This document shows, piece after piece, positions 34,441 through 47,349 of a stretch of 64,000 nucleotides of DNA. The notes beneath the pieces are model-generated. The model ran no database searches and was not told the DNA's origin. It saw nothing but the letters and a program-made list of their open reading frames with translations. The translations under genes were made by a program, and so were the position numbers. Within the stretch, counting starts at the first letter, position 1. Each line of letters opens with the position of its first letter. This DNA is from Acephala macrosclerotiorum (lineage: Eukaryota; Ascomycota; Leotiomycetes; Helotiales; Mollisiaceae): NCBI GenBank assembly GCA_014904845.1, contig MU119388.1:1-64000 (forward strand), given 5' to 3'.

Positions 34441-35192
34441 TCTGGTTGAGTTGCAAGAGGCGCATGGACACACCTCCGTTGGGAACACTTGACAACCCCA
34501 CAGCAAAATCGTGACTAGGTCTCAATGTGGGCTCTTAATCTCATACCTAGGTACTATTGAAGGCGCTCTTGCTTTTTATTCAAAATTCTATTGATTACAG
34601 TCCTCAACTACATAACCGCGGGAAGTGTTACGTGGCATGGTTGGTAGTTGTAAATATATATCTGGCTCCCAACAAATTTATATGAATGACGACCGCTCAA
34701 TCATACAACTTAGCGCCATCGCCTATTGGCTGTTTCGAAGTGGTTTTCTTCGAGACTAATTTGGATTAGTGTGACGACCCGAGAACTTGCGACACAAATC
34801 AACCACGCCTTCGGATGGGATATATAATCCCCTCATCAGTCACAGCAACACCCACATTCTTCCAAGGCCACGACAACACGCGCAGCACATACTCAAGGCC
34901 ATCATTAACCTTTCCTACCTTCATCCAAAGCTCCTTCGAGTATCAACATTAGTCATTCAAGTCTACACAAGATTTCTCGAACAATTTCGTCGAGCCGCCC
35001 GCCATTTCCCGAAGTCAACAACAACCACTTCTCCTCTACAAGAACGATACCTCACAGGCAATCTCTTCCAACCACCTTTCCTCTACAAGGCCTCCTCTAC
35101 CCAAGTCCTCTTCGAGAAATTGAAGCTTTCCTACACCGTAGACGCCTTCGTTCTCTTGAACTTGTCCAAACGCGCAACTTCAGACGGACGGC

Positions 35193-37031
35193 ATGTCTTC
35201 AATGAATAACACGTAAGTTCTCTTGCTTCTCCCCACTACAAAAGCGCTTGCTGATAACTTGGCTACAGTCCTGAGCGTAAGGCTCTCCTAGAGGTCGCTG
35301 GCAATGTATCGAAGCTGCCATCAAAGTAAGCTTACTTCTTCCTTCAACTTCACGCTTGCTCTCTATACTCCCTATTCTCGCCATGTTTACTTCCAGCACC
35401 ACGCACTAGCGCAATATTCATCCCTTCATATTCGCATCTATTCACATCACATCTTCTATCAATTCATCATCTCCACTTCACCTTTCCTCCCCCAATAACC
35501 AGCGCGTGTCACCTTGAGATCTTCAACTGGACTATTGAGTTTCTTTGCTCTACTACACAACCCATTCCCCACCTTTCCGTCACCCTTCTTTCAACAAACT
35601 TCATCTGCTTATGATGATTTGGGAGCCCATCTTCAACCACACCCTGCCTTACACACACACACGCCCTCTCTTTCCGCAGCTTTCCTTTGGGCTTCATCAC
35701 TTGAGCGTTCCTCTTCAAGCAGAGGTTAACTTCACTGCTACTTCCTTCAAGCCTTGAACTAATTTTGACATAGAAACAAGGCCTTCGCTCCTCGTGCCAA
35801 GGGCCAGCCTCGCAAGGTCAATGCCAAGAGAGCACACAAGACCCCATCCAATACCGTACTCAAGACCGAGCCAGCTCGGCCAAAGTGGGTTCAACTTACA
35901 GAGTTCAAACTCTGGGAGAAACTCCCAATCGAGATCCGGACAATGATCTGGAAGATGCTCCTGCCACAACCAGCTGTCCATAACTTGGAGTACGGCCTCG
36001 TGTCGCAGCTGCGCTACAGTAACCGGTCTTGTTGGGACTGGCGTGTCGTGGCTCGCGCTCCAACTCTTTTGCGAGTGTGCCGAGAGTCTCGGGAGGTTGG
36101 TCTGGAGGCCCTCACACCAATGATGCGTCGTCCGAGTGTGATTGTACACGCCAAGGGCTCTATTGATATCCAAGATGTTGAGGCACTCAGTCTAAAAGGC
36201 CTAAATGATGGCCAAGCCCCGGAAGATTCTCCTGAGATCGATAATTCAACCATCTTCCGTTATAAGGACGATATCTTCGGTAGGAATGAGACAGGGAAGA
36301 CGCACGGACTTGTTTTCCAGCTCGAGAGGCAAAACTTCTTCAATTTGAAGAATGATATCTGCTATGTTGACGGTCAATCTTGGACGCCTCGCATTTACGG
36401 CGGGCAAGACCTCGATAGATTTGTTCAAATTATCAACATAGAAGATTCGACCAAGATCACCCACCTCGCGCTGGACTTTCAACTACTCACCAGTTACCAC
36501 CATATGGACCAATATCGAAGAAACCATGGCTGGGACACTTTCGAGAGAAAGCTTGGCAGAATCACCGAGGGGGCCAAGTTCCCTAATCTCAAGACATTGA
36601 CTCTCGTTGTGAGTTTCTAATGTTTCCACCTTCGGATGGACTTCTCATTAACCAAGTCACAGATTGTTGATCACGGCTCGCTCAGATGCCGGTCCGAGTT
36701 GAAGGACTTTGAACAAAAGTACGCCATCCAGAAGCACTACCAAGATCCTATTACCTTCGCCGATGACGCCGATATCGGTCCATACATTCGTCCTGGCCAT
36801 CGCAAGAATGGTAGATGGTTTGGACCTTGGGAGCGCTTGGCAAAGTACTTCGGCATCGATGAAAAGGACCAGCAGGAGGATGGGCCTGTGGTAGTAAAAG
36901 CTGCAATCGAGACCACCAAGAAGAAGTTCGAGGAGGATTTGGAGAAGCTGAGACTGAGCAACCCAGGCACAACATACCCTGATATCAAGTGGACTTACTT
37001 GTTGCGCGGTGGCAAGTTCTTGCTCCACTGA
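35193..37031 (+). CDS. 2EXR-domain protein of unknown function
   Basis: Four exons: 35193-35212, 35269-35325, 35774-36608 and 36663-37031. All are GT-AG and in phase; product 426 aa. Intron 2 is long for this genome (448 nt). The first 75 residues are short of hydrophobics and rich in Lys and Arg (PRAKGQPRKVNAKRAHK). The 2EXR domain begins with FKLWEKLPIEIRTMIWKMLLP, an F-box-like helix, followed by TLLRVCRESREVGLE, the hallmark of this family, which is greatly expanded in Leotiomycetes. The C-terminal half includes RIYGGQDLDRFVQII and a charged helix (TTKKKFEEDLEKLRL). No enzymatic motif is visible. The family function is unknown; a protein-interaction role is often assumed. Confidence 0.85.
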
Positions 37032-37749
37032 GCGAGTTTTGGTGTTTGCAGGCAGTTTCCTTAGGATGAGTCGAAGGTCGGGTGGTTTGTTTCTCCGTGT
37101 CCTGTACGAAGTGGCTGCTTGCAGCAATTCTTTTCATTCTAGTTATCTCATTATCACGATACTGGATTGACTGCGTGGAGAGTCTGAAATCTTTATCAAA
37201 TTCTGCTGGCGCAATCATTCCTCTGCAGCATAGCGGAAGGGGGGACTTTTCATGATTTGCAAGCACGGAAAGTCTGCACAGTTCATACTCATTTGCATGG
37301 CGGAAACACTACGAAGGAGGCCGCAAGGCATGCGTGGGATATTTTAATGAAACTGTCAAACTCGAATTCTTGCTTGCAATGTGCTCTGGTGATTGAGTCG
37401 AGGCATGGTTCTCGGCTACCTCGCTTCCCCCTCTTCAATCCAGAGTTACGCGAGAACCTTCACTGCCCCCATCCCAAGTTTGTCGGCTGAAGATTCAACC
37501 AAGACAACAACAAATTATCTGAGAATGCACTTTGGGATAAAAAAAATACAGGCGCCCAATGCTTTTTCCTGCTGTACGACTTGCGTCCTCATTTGCAAAA
37601 TCTCCGCTTTCAAAATGACAAGTATAAATTTGTATGTACTGAGGTATCTTCCATCCCATTCCATCCCAATCCAATCCCATTACATACGCATAACCAATCC
37701 ATTATCCGAATAGAAAGCCAACATTATTATACAAAAGAAGTCCTCCCCA
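37032..37749. other. Convergent 3' region
   Basis: 718 bp between convergent genes with no recognisable feature apart from short CCATCCCATT / CCATTCCATCC-like repeats around 37649-37682. Confidence 0.5.
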
Positions 37750-39672
37750 TCACCAACCAAACTGCTCACAATGCAACTCAACACTCGGTCCCCTAACCTG
37801 AATACAACCAGCCGCTGTCTTCCTAACACTCCACATCAAACCATCCGGTCCACAAGCAGCAATAACGACCCTCTGGTCATCCCCCGTCTTCGCCACCACC
37901 TTCCTAATAATCCCATCTACATCAGGTCTTCCCGGTAAGATATTCACGGAAGAAGTAGAGCTCCATGCATGATCGATGTGACGATGAGATGTTTGGGTAT
38001 GATGGATATCGTCTTTTTCTGGATCTTCGGAGAGTGCGAGATCTGGAGAGTTGGGGATGGGAGAGCGAGGAGTGGGGGTGTGGAAGGTGAGGGCCTTTTC
38101 TTCGTCGACTGGAGAGATGGGTGAGAGACTGGCGGATTCATGGATGGAAGGGCAGGTGGCGTGGAGGATTATGTTTACGCGGTGGGAGGTCTGGAGTTCT
38201 GCTAGTTCTTTTTGGAACCAGGAGATTGTTTCTGTGGTTTGTTAGTCTTGTTGAAATAGAGGGGGAGGAGGGGAGAAGTACCTTGTTCTCTGACGGTCCA
38301 AATGAAGTCGATGGTTATCTTTGAGGTAGATCTGAGTTTTCTGCAGATGTCGAGTGCCACACCGAATGTGAATGAAGCTCCGCTTCCGCCAGCGATGAGT
38401 ATCACTTTGTCTGCGACTTTGGCAAAGTTGGGAAGAGAACCGTAGGGACCGTCGAATGAGGCTCGGAGAGAAGTGCCGGGGTTCTTGACAGCGTATTTGT
38501 GTAAGTCGTTTGTGAAGCCATCATATGCTGCTACCACCAGTTCCAGACTATAAGGTGTCTTGCTAACGATCGTGAAAGGGTGGGTTTCGATAGCTCGAAT
38601 TTTTGGAATCCATAGGAAGCAATGAGTGCCAGGTACAGATCTTGATGGTGATCTCCGAAGCACGATTCTCGTCCCACCGTGGGGTAGAGGAGTGATGGTT
38701 GCACGATTGTCGGATGCGTACCACAGGATGCGAAGACCTCTGAGTATACGATCTGAGCTCCACATTGCACCAGAAAGAATCGTCATAATGATGGCCTTGT
38801 CTGTCATATCTGGTTGATGCATGGCGGCAGTGATGATAAAGAGCATGAACATGAGGATATGCGAGATGTAGAACACCTCGTAGCGAACTCTTCGAATTAA
38901 GAGTGCGAAGACCAGCAGGACGAACAGAGCTGAAACGGCGGTCATGCCATCGATCTGTGCCGGTTCAAGGAGCAGTGCCGGTCCGTGTATCTTTTCAAAG
39001 CCCGTGATGACTGTGATTGCGTGGAGAAGGGCAAAGATGATTGTTGAGTAGCCGCCAACTTGGTGCAGCAAGTTGAGTCTCTCATAGGAGTAGGCAGTAA
39101 GGAATGCTAATGGGGTATTCTTTAAGGCTAAGAACACGATAAATGCTGTGTTGATGAGGGTCATCCTGGATTTCTCAGTCTTGTTGCTCTTAAGTAATCG
39201 AAACAGAGCCTTACCAGCCGAGCCTCTTCGAGATGGGCATCAGATTAGACCAATCCATGTGTGTTAGAGTCAACACGACGTTGATGACCACGTAAACGAG
39301 CACAAGAACAGCATGACCTATAGATGTAAATCCGGGTACTCTATGAGTAAGGACATGGCGAATTGCTCTGTGAGGCGTCAGTGGGGTTCTCTGTATGTGA
39401 TTTTGAGCTGCATACCTGACAATTGATACTTGTCCCCTCATAGCGCTAGACCTTTTCACTTTATTTGAAGCATAAAGACTGTATAAATATCGAGCCCAGT
39501 GAAAGATTGCAAAAATGGCGGTGATGCCTACCACGCCAGCGGCATAGTATTTGACAGCATGCTGGTTTTGCAATCTTTGATAAGCCATCTTCGCTTTGCG
39601 AGCAGCGGCAGCAGCAGCACTTGCTGTGCTATTACTGCCGCCATTTGAGGGAGAGGAATGATTTGAAGGCAT
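37750..39672 (-). CDS. Ferric reductase-like transmembrane protein (FRE family)
   Basis: Plasma-membrane or vacuolar metalloreductase passing electrons from NADPH via FAD and heme to extracytosolic metal. Exons 39672-39416, 39367-39215, 39165-38282 and 38231-37750, all GT-AG; product 591 aa. An Ala-rich N-terminus is followed by several membrane spans. Paired histidines in HQVGGYSTIIFALLHAITV and in YEVFYISHILMFM / AAMHQ would bind the two hemes. The FAD-binding site is ETHPFTIVSK, the NAD(P) loop is IAGGSGASFTFG, and the end has AACGPDGLM, all expected for the family. Before the last motif lies a low-complexity insertion of about 70 residues (Pro, Ser, His-rich). No permease gene is adjacent, so a reductive iron-uptake cluster is not indicated. 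Confidence 0.92.
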
Positions 39673-42309
39673 TGTGTTCAATTTCGCAAAGTTGAAGTTT
39701 GCTCCCACTGAAATTCTAGTAACATAGGAGATTCTTATACTTGAGCCATCTCGACCATTCTCTTATCCTTTCTGATCTTGGTACGGCGGTTGGATCTTCC
39801 TTCGCCCTTGGCAATATGGATAAAAAGCAAGAGCATAAAATTAATTGAACTGATCGGCGTGCGCAAGAAGCAACATAATAAATACGAGCAACGCTTGTCC
39901 AGTACAACCTTATCACGCAGTAGATATGGAGTCACAGGAGACTTATATTGTATGAGAGCATTCTATGGAGCGTTCCAAGCAGGATCTGGATGTCTAATAT
40001 GGATAAACCGAGCCATGAATACCTGAGAATTGGGAGAGCGGACTTGTTACTGACCAAGGCAAGTTTCAAGCAATATATTTGGCATGATTTTGTATCTGAT
40101 AGGTTGCGCATACTCGCGCCGCTTGCAGATTCATTATTTCGGAAGGTGGCTAAATTGCCCTAGACAGTACCAACCAGCGCAGCTGATCCTCAAACTACGT
40201 CCTCCGTGCCTGGTGATCGCCAGGGGACATCTTCGCAGCAACGGCAATTGTGCGCGCAACTGCAAGTGATGTCTAACATGTGGCGGCGGGGCGTCAGGAA
40301 GGATCTGACTTGGTCGCAGCTGTTGAGATTTGTTCTGTTCCTCGAACGTCTGCGCACATGATCACATGCATGCCTTCGGTACTGTGCGATGCAGTGGGGA
40401 GCAATTTGCATGCCAGATATTTGAAATCATAACGAAATACCAAGGCGAATTCATCAATCCAACGTGGCAAACATTTAGGGAAACCTAGGGTTCGGCTCGT
40501 TGCGCCAGCAATATGTGAGAGACGGGGTCGAAGTCGTCAAATGGACGTTCCCCAATCAAAACATAACCGATTGGGATGGATGAAAATGGATATAATATCG
40601 CCCTGCAGCGGCAGTAGGGGGTTATTCCCTCTGCCGGAGAAGCCCAAAGCTTATGAGCAATTCTGATTAGATAAGACAAGATCGTTCCCTGCGCTGCTCG
40701 GCTTCTGTGATGTTGCATCGTTTCGTTCTTCCTGAGCTTATGCATTTGACATGCATCAACGCATTCCACGTGAAACTTCCAACTCGGCCAACGTTCCAGT
40801 AATACTGAAGGGAACATAAAACACGGTACAGTCTGCATGTTACCACGGTTCCAGATTTCGACGGAGGGTGTCCACACGAAAGAATGTCACTCCGCACGTG
40901 GCATATTGGCGAATCGTGTTGGCTCAGTGACGAGCCCGCAATCGATTCAAAATCAACAGCCCGCATCGCAGTTCGCAATACAAGCTGCCCTCAAGTTCTC
41001 ATTCTCTTGTTCCTGCTGCTGCGAAGTCCTCTAAACTGGACCTTCGACGCGTTAGTGCACGTTCCAGCCTGGCTCCGGACGGACCAGTGAGAGGTCTTCT
41101 ATTTGTAATCAATTTTCGGTTTCCATCGCCAAGTGATCCAGCGACATTGACCTTCTTCCATGGGTATAACGACAACGCCTCTCGACCTCTTCCTAGGCCG
41201 TCGGATCCAGACAGCGTGTATGAAGAGGTGGAATTTGGTAATTTGGGGAGAAATGAGAACGAGACGAACGTTTCCATAAAGAGCTCATTAGGACTGAAGT
41301 TGCAAGCTTCGTCCCTGCCAGCAGAATAGTACTCATAGGCTATAGCCGTAAGACTCCCCTGTTCGAAGCAGACTTGCTCTCCTTAATGTATCTGGAGTAT
41401 CTTGCCGACTCATAGCCTCCCCACTCCTTCTAGGGCACGGAGCTGTATTCCTTGAGTACTCAAATCGTGCCCTGACTCCTGGATTTCTATGATAGAAGGT
41501 GCCTCAAGATTAACGCACTTTATCCTTACGTATAGATATGTAGTAGAGGTTGGTACTATTATTTCTTACTCTGAAATTCCTCCCGCTCCAATGCAATCTA
41601 TAGCTAGAATGCAGAAAGAGAACCGCCTTGTCGAGAGCTGGAGTAATGGGACAGTGCTCTTCATGTTGCGGGGACGTACGATTGACTTTATGTAGTTGGT
41701 GATTTTTCGAGAGTGGCGACGGCGATTAGAAGGCTTCGTGGACCGCGGTCAAGGGATTGCGGTGCGTGAGTGGCAGATTCTCGGTGGTATGCGGCATTCT
41801 ATCGCGGAGGTCCTGCGGAACAAGGCCAGACAAATCCTGAAGAGAAGAGTTCCACTTCACGAATTGAAGTTCGATTATTCCATCAAACTTTGATAAGGTA
41901 CCTGTCTTCCAGGGACTCTGGAATTCACCAAACGAATTTAGTCGATTTTGGCAGGCACAAATTAAATGCTGGTCTCTCCTCCAAAGTCGAAGCTCGACAC
42001 CAGACATTCACCACCTCGCTTATTCTAGCTACCTCTGGCTTTGTTTTCGAACTTCCTCATCAGGCTTTCTCAAAACAAAACCATTGAGGACACCAGAAAC
42101 ACACTAAAAGCTCGTGTCGGTCTCGCCGCGAGAATCTCTTACTGTGAGGTAGCTGCGCGCTCGACGTGCCTGCCGTCGTTCCTGCCTCCTTGAGGTTTAC
42201 TAGCATCACGCTTTTTCACCCAGGCGTTCGATCTCCCTTCCAGTCGACAAGTCTACCACAATTTCGAGTGTCCCTGCTTTCGCAGAACAATCTGCGATCT
42301 GCGTCTACA
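39673..42309. other. 2.6-kb stretch without a recognisable gene
   Basis: Many short overlapping frames exist on both strands (longest near 40485-40877 and 41000-41330), but none resembles a known family or has convincing exon structure. It includes the promoters of the flanking divergent genes. A small lineage-specific gene cannot be excluded. Confidence 0.4.
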
Positions 42310-44144
42310 ATGGACCCCAAAGACCCGATCTGGATCGATGATTCCTCTGATGAGGAGGCCGCGAAGCCCAGCGCTCCAGCAGCGTCCAACCGCGTTCCCA
42401 ACCTAGAGACCCGTAGGGGCTCGATGAGCGTTGATGCGGCTTCTACCAGGCCAGCCTTTGGACAGGAAGACTCGAATCCTCCTTCTACGAACAACCTTTC
42501 GACAATCTCTCATCGCAAGGAGCCCTCGAGCATATACAGCCGTATCGTGACCCAAATCAAAGATGGCAAAGAGGCACGTATTATTGATGGTCCAGAGCGT
42601 GAGCTGCACAGCGTTTACACTGTCCCAGAACCCTTGGGCGATTTCGTTCGCATCCGTCGTGCTGCTGCCCCAGCGTCTCCTGACCTTTCTTTACGTCCCC
42701 AAGTTCGCCCAGCGGATAGAAGCGACATGGGTAAGACTAACACCAGTGAAGACAAGAAGGAGTTTGTTGCAATTGGTCTTGGCCGACACGGAAACACGAT
42801 GTATAACGACCTAGCGAACCCCCATGCGGATTTCAGCTCAAGCCAGTCGATGAACGTTCATAGTAAGTGCCACCTCCCGTACATTGATCTTCTACTACAG
42901 CTTATCTGTCTGCAGTTGGTAACAGTACCTTGAATACAACGAATTTGGGTCTCCAGTCGCAACAATCAGTCTCGTGTGCTAGTGCTCCGGAAACACAACT
43001 GAGTAGTCAGTCCGGATTCGGCGTACCACGGGACAAGCCTCGAGCCCTCCTGCCATTTTTTCCATCCGCAGTCCAATCAACACACCTTCAAACGAGCCTC
43101 CCTACCCCAACTCCAGTTCCCACGTCCTTACCGTCAGTAAACCCATCACTAGCACGGCAACAACTGAATGCAGGGGATGATATGTTGTTTGGAAGTAAGT
43201 GAAGTTTTGTACGCTAGTTCTGGCATAACTAATTGTTTCCAGGAGCTGCCGTCCACACAAACACAGGACATATCGTTCAGAATACCAATCACCCACATGA
43301 TGGGGTTCATTCAGGTTTGTCTACGGGACACTTGACTGGGGCTGGAAGCATCGTTCGAAAACCTCCAAGCGCCAATCTCCCATACGGCTTGGAACATTCG
43401 GTTTTGACTATGGTTCAGAAATTACTGGAAGGAGCCTTGTTCGATTTCGCTAAGAAATGGGCGCCCCACTTCCTACACGAGATCCTCGGGTTCACCGCTC
43501 CAGAGCAAGGTGAACTAAGTGCATGGGCTCCCGCTCTACAAAGGTACAAGGGTGATCTCTTATACGCCTTCAAGAATATGAACAACACTAAGAGCGCCGA
43601 CGGCTTCCTGGCGATTTTGACTCGTTTGCATGAACTCCGGCATGTAGCCGTTCACCGGCTAGTTGTTGGAACTCACGGCTTGAGGCGATTCCTACCCGAT
43701 GCTTTGGAGGTTACCGGCGCCATACTGCAGGATGTCCCTCGTCATCAGAAACTTCGGGCCATTGAGTGGGCTTTGTGGAGACCACAGGAGATCGACCTGC
43801 AAGAGGTACTCTCGAAACCCGAAGAAGAGTTCGCCAAATTGTCCCTCCCTCAGCGGGACAATTTCGTTCGTTTCGCCGAGATCACTGGTCCGTGGAGTTG
43901 CCCAGGCACTCGAAGAGGCCCTATGCCCTTTGGACAACCGTGCCCTTCTGCTTTCCAAGGTGGTCCGATTGAGCCTAAGCCGAAGAGAAAGCGTGGTCGA
44001 TCACCAACTCCTGAGCCCAAGCGCCGACCTCGAGTCAAGCGTTTGAAAGCCCCAGGAGAGGTGGTAGATTTGACAAACGACGACGAGAAGGAACATGCAA
44101 CCTTGGCTGGCTCAAGAGATGTCATCGATCTCACAGAGGATTGA
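42310..44144 (+). CDS. Unknown protein with SUMO-interaction-like motifs and an Rx4H helix
   Basis: Exons 42310-42862, 42916-43194 and 43243-44144; product 577 aa. Very near the N-terminus PIWIDDSSDEE, and at the end EVVDLTNDDE and DVIDLTED, are hydrophobic runs followed by acidic residues, the form of SUMO-interacting motifs. The middle 150-250 residues are disordered. A helical domain (about 330-500) begins VLTMVQKLLEGALFDFAKKW and contains LHELRHVAVHRL, an R-x4-H arrangement reminiscent of HEPN helices. A basic stretch (KPKRKRGRSPTPEPKRRPRVKR) gives a nuclear signal. I know no named family. A nuclear SUMO- or ubiquitin-linked role is inference from the motifs only. Confidence 0.8.
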
Positions 44145-44723
44145 TGGCTGCAGTGTTTCGGAAACGATGGCACAATGACGAATTGCTTGTACGACTACGA
44201 TGTGACGGATTGGGATTTGAAATGCTACGTACCACTTGGAAGTTCTGAGTTGATACCAAAGCATGAAGAGGTCCTAGAAAGAGTCATCCCCTTTCATATG
44301 CGCTGCTTTTGGTTATTTGCGATGCGTTGCTGTCTGCCAGACACTTTTCTGGCACATGTAAATAGAAAAAGTTCTTTCCTTTCACCCTCCAAGCTGTCGT
44401 TGACAAATTTCCCTAAGCATTGCAGTTTCCAGGTTGTCTTGATCGTATAGCTCAATGTTCTACGACGTGTGGTACAATCTGATTCTGGAGAAGGTGGTTC
44501 TACATTCTTGTTGCCTCGGTTTTCTGTTGCAATGACACGGAAGGGACGAGATGGAATAATGCTTCTTGAGATGTGGGTTGAGATCAAAAGTGGTGGAATT
44601 TTTGACAACGCTCCCTCCAAATGCTATTCAGACAAACCCCTTTTCTACTGCAGCGAGAAATTCCTTTTGCCTACACCATGTTCAAATAGAATTTAAATCC
44701 ACATGAAACCCATCACACATTCC
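44145..44723. other. Convergent 3' region
   Basis: 579 bp between convergent genes; no supported feature. Confidence 0.45.
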
Positions 44724-46910
44724 CTAACCCTGATTCTTCCCCGCATTATTCAAAATAGCCGCCTTCAACAACCCCTTCCCATTTCCACCCCCACTAATCT
44801 GTCCCTGCACCTGACTCTGACTCTGACTCTGACTCTGACTCTTCTTAGCAGCCTCATCAACCCTCGCCCTCATCGCCCTCATCTCCGCCTTCCTCTCATT
44901 CTCCTGCGCCCTCTCCATCGCCTTCTTCGCATCCCTATACTCCTTCATTCTCCTCTTCCCAAGAGACCCATGTCGTCGTCTATCATCTGCATTGCGGAGA
45001 AGTGGTAACTGGATGATTGCCGAAAAGGTGTCGAATACTTTTTGTAGGGGAACACTGTGGCGTTCGGCGACAGAGGCGAAGGGGAATGTTTCTTGGCAGG
45101 TTTCGGCTACGTCTACTATTCTTGTGGTGGTGTTAGTGAATATGGTGGGTAAGGAGAGAGAGGGAAAGGGAGGAGATATTAGAGGCAGATGGGTATAGAG
45201 GGGACTTACAAGTTGGGTGAGTGCTTTCTGCCTGCTCTTGCTCTTGGAATTTGGAACTCGCCATTGCGTGGTGTTGGGGACTGGTCACGGGGTGTGGGGG
45301 AGTTTGATGGAGAAGGAGACGGGGGTCCATCGACTTGTGGAGGAACATTGGTAGTAGACACAGGTCGTTTTTGTGGCACCGTGCTCGGCACTTGATGGGT
45401 AATTGGGGAGGCCGCAGCATTATGCAACGTAGTCCTTCGTACCGAATCCGGGTTGATGAAACTGGCATTGACAGTCGCAAGCGGCACACCCGGACTGGCG
45501 GATGAAGAGGTGCGTATTGGCGGAGATGGGGCCGGCGACCATGCAGGAATGGCATATAGAGATGGCTTTCGCAGAATATCAGAAGTCTCAGGGTTTCGTA
45601 AAAGGGGCCGAGAGGTCACTGTAGGAGTCAATGCTGGGGGATTAGTGGTAAATGTCGCTGGTAGATGAGTTCCATTGTTGGGTGGTGGGACTGGTGTTGT
45701 GCGATTGGCCGGCGATTTTGGAGTTGGAGGCTGTTGAGGTGGACTGCTCAAAGGTGTTGGTTGAACTGCCGAAGTTTGAGACGACTGTTGCTGGTCCGGA
45801 AACCCTCCCATCACCATTGGTAGCCTTGAAGTATTTTGACTGGGCGAAAGCATATTGTAGTTCTGCTGATTTGAATCAAAATCTTGTTGGTATAGGCTGA
45901 CACCTTGTGGCCAATCCTGAAACGAACATTGATGGTGTGACACTGAATTATGGTTCGAATCTGTGATATCCATCGGCACTGCCGTCTGTGTGTAAGGAGA
46001 AACATACTGCGAATTGACAACGCGATATGGCTCCCAGTCAAAGCTTGGCCATGCTATGTTAGTTGAGTGATCCGACATCTGCCTATCGTAAGTGTTCGGT
46101 AACCCAACACTTGGCCGCTGGCAATTGAACCTGGTTTGGCTTGGCATTGAAACCGGGTTCGTTCGAGGTGAAATCTGTGTAGATGAGCGATACTGCTTTC
46201 GCGCCGGGTTACCGTCTTGCCAACCGTCCTCATACTTGCGTTTCTTCAGTGTGCCATCATCCGGCTGCCACGGACTCCAGTTGGAAGCCGAATGTGGAAG
46301 ATGTGGCAACGGTGTGGTCGGTTCGTCCCACCAAGGTACTGGCACAGGGAAGGATGAGTATTGTGGAGATTGGTTGGTGCAATATGCTGGATCAGGAGAC
46401 CATGAAGCTTGTTGGAAAGGAGCAGTCATCGGGACTGCTGGTAAGGACCCTCGTCGAAGTCCCGTCTCCTTATCCCCTATGTGACAAGACTCCAATCTCT
46501 GGACCACGCTGGTGCTCTTTCGGCGAGTTGAGCATTCTATGCCTTTGCTCTCTTCCTTTGGCATCTCTTTTGGAAAGCTTTGGGTTTGTTGGTATTGTCC
46601 TAGAGGAGAGTGGGAGAATGTAAACCTGTGATAGAATAAGTATGAAGTTTCGCACTGACGAATCGCCCAACCTTTTCCGTTTCTTCTTCCTTCGACGTGG
46701 TACTGAGAGGACTAACTGAACATCATCATCGATCAAATCAGGCTCGGCAACTCTTTTTTCATGTCGTTTGAAAGATTCCTGTCTTGTTTTCTCGGAAGAG
46801 TCCGTGGCATTCGCTGCAAGGTGGAATACTTGATCAGGGAATGGTTGTTGGCTAGGATGAGAGATGGTGTCTGCGGCGCTCACAAGCTGGATGGAATCCG
46901 CTTGAGCCAT
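44724..46910 (-). CDS. Large low-complexity, probably nuclear protein of unknown function
   Basis: Exons 46910-46672, 46625-45210 and 45120-44724; all junctions keep frame. The product is 683 aa. The N-terminus carries a strong basic signal (PRRRKKKRKR). The long centre is disordered, rich in Pro, Ser, Thr, Gln and Asn, with many SP/TP sites. The last exon encodes a conserved-looking helical segment (IVDVAETCQETFPFASVAERHSV...) which resembles a short DNA- or protein-binding helix bundle. A charged coiled-coil-like helix (KRRMKEYRDAKKAMERAQENERKAEMRAMRARV) follows. Close to the end is an SQ repeat encoded by a hexanucleotide microsatellite. The architecture recalls transcriptional regulators, but no domain is recognised. 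Confidence 0.8.
44811..44842. repeat. (CTGACT)5 microsatellite in coding sequence
   Basis: Five perfect CTGACT units encode a Ser-Gln run on the minus strand. Length changes here would add or remove SQ pairs without shifting the frame. Confidence 0.9.
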
Positions 46911-47349
46911 CAGATAAATAGACTTTTAGAGAGCCAAAAGAAAGGAAAGAAGAAGGTTGGAGACTATGATGGAGATATAACACTTTGGCCAGGAGCACGG
47001 AGAGGAAGACTTCAAAGACAGCCATGATGCAGCGGCCCAAGCGCACTATAAAGACATGAAAGAGACAGGTAAACATGGCCTTGCCAATGTCGTTGATACC
47101 GTACAATGCAGAAACACGTTGTCAATGCCAAGCATAGCCACCAAAGCTAATAGAGGTTGGTAAATCCACAAGGCTGAGACTTTAGTGTCGCGCTAGGATA
47201 ATCGCGCTGTCACGTGGAGGCTAGGCTACTACTACCCCCACATTTTCGAGAGCTCAAGCTCTCGTCGTCAACTCATGCCCGTCAACTACTCCCCAACTGT
47301 CTTTCATACGCGGGCAGCCTCTACGACAACCAAACCACATTCAGGAATC
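46911..47349. promoter_or_regulatory. Divergent promoter, low-complexity protein gene and CSN6
   Basis: 439 bp between divergent start codons. No known site was recognised. It includes an alternative in-frame ATG for CSN6 at 47275. Confidence 0.45.

Larger units (their letters stand above)
32229..35192. other. Gene-poor region with diverged repeats and a gene relic
   Basis: Nearly 3 kb without an intact gene. Three diverged copies of a short repeat (32348-32699), a second diverged pair (33150-33208 and 33439-33490) and an ankyrin-like relic (about 33960-34440) were found. The last 400 bp before 35193 are rich in C and T and may be the leader of the 2EXR gene. It looks like decayed mobile or duplicated DNA. 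Confidence 0.55.

Noticed and set aside
41000..41330. Overlapping frames on both strands, considered as a small gene
   Set aside because: No family resemblance, no clear start, and both strands are equally open, which suggests composition rather than coding.
45950..45970. GGTTCGAATC word resembling a tRNA T-loop
   Set aside because: It lies inside a long coding exon and no cloverleaf arms can be formed around it.
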